A stretch of 36,948 bases of DNA from a virus. Below, one piece after another: positions 36,943 through 36,948 of the stretch. Each line of letters opens with the position of its first letter. The stretch's first letter is position 1. The notes under the pieces are model-generated. The model was not told the origin of the DNA, searched no databases, and was given only the letters and a program-made list of their open reading frames with translations. The stretch lies in the IMG/VR virus record IMGVR_UViG_3300024335_000023, positions 1-36,948 of that record. One strand, given 5' to 3'. The position numbers were made by a program, and so were the translations under genes.

Positions 36943-36948
36943 ATAAAC
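36687..36948. repeat. Right copy of 262-bp terminal direct repeat
   Basis: It matches bases 1-262 except at 36796, 36799 and 36844. The overlap closes the genome at about 36,686 bp and joins the leftward operon across the ends. Confidence 0.93.

Overview
The window looks like one complete, circularly closed genome of a tailed phage (long, probably non-contractile tail), with about 36,686 bp of unique sequence. The last 262 bp repeat the first 262 bp with only three mismatches, so the two window ends are the same locus. The packaging and head genes follow the lambda order (Nu1-like, GpA-like, W-like, portal, protease/capsid, FII-like, U-like, tail tube, frameshifted chaperone, tape measure). 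The tail hub (DUF2163-like protein, NlpC/P60-like peptidase, large FnIII-containing tip protein) resembles that of alphaproteobacterial phages and gene transfer agents. A GapR/DUF2312 protein, the GC-rich composition and the absence of tRNA genes fit a host among the Alphaproteobacteria, perhaps marine Rhodobacterales; the host is an inference. I see no integrase, excisionase, clear CI-type repressor, DNA polymerase, helicase or primase, so a temperate life cycle is not supported and replication probably relies on host machinery.

Layout. (1) A leftward operon runs from 2410 down through base 1 and, after joining the ends, on to 35905. It holds two small unknown genes, an ERF single-strand annealing protein, a coiled-coil protein, a NinB-like recombination protein, a small unknown protein, a GapR-like protein, another unknown and an HNH nuclease. 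(2) Rightward from 2507 comes the early region: a PD-(D/E)XK nuclease, a small winged-helix protein, a roughly 450-nt gene-free segment that folds on paper into a large closed RNA, then putative replication accessory genes, a cold-shock-like protein, a SleB-type hydrolase, SSB, small DNA-binding proteins and a second structured RNA candidate (8253-8338). (3) From 8856 to 11182 lies an odd accessory segment. A gpZ-like tail-completion gene stands far from the other tail genes and is flanked by 18-bp repeats at 21-23 bp spacing (two copies before, six after), followed by AT-rich tracts with a near-perfect DnaA box. Then come small genes ending at two tandem terminators.

(4) After a gene-free segment with direct repeats and a dyad (candidate cos region, 11256-11505), the late operon runs rightward without interruption. 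It covers terminase, a gpW-like connector, portal, a fused N-domain/Tudor-like/S78 protease/major capsid gene with a strong internal ribosome binding site, head-tail connectors, tail tube, a tail chaperone with a canonical A AAA AAC frameshift site, tape measure, tail tip and four successive fibre-type proteins. One fibre consists of 26 exact-length 23-residue repeats. (5) A compact lysis cassette follows (membrane/coiled-coil protein, two-helix holin candidate, unimolecular-spanin-like lipoprotein, M15 endolysin), then a metallophosphoesterase and a small secreted protein. This converges on the leftward operon at about 35.9 kb.

The strongest candidates for something undescribed are the 3026-3476 RNA, with its closing helix and about ten internal hairpins, and the 8253-8338 RNA. 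Next are the iteron-like origin candidate around the displaced tail gene, and the protease-capsid fusion with its internal start.
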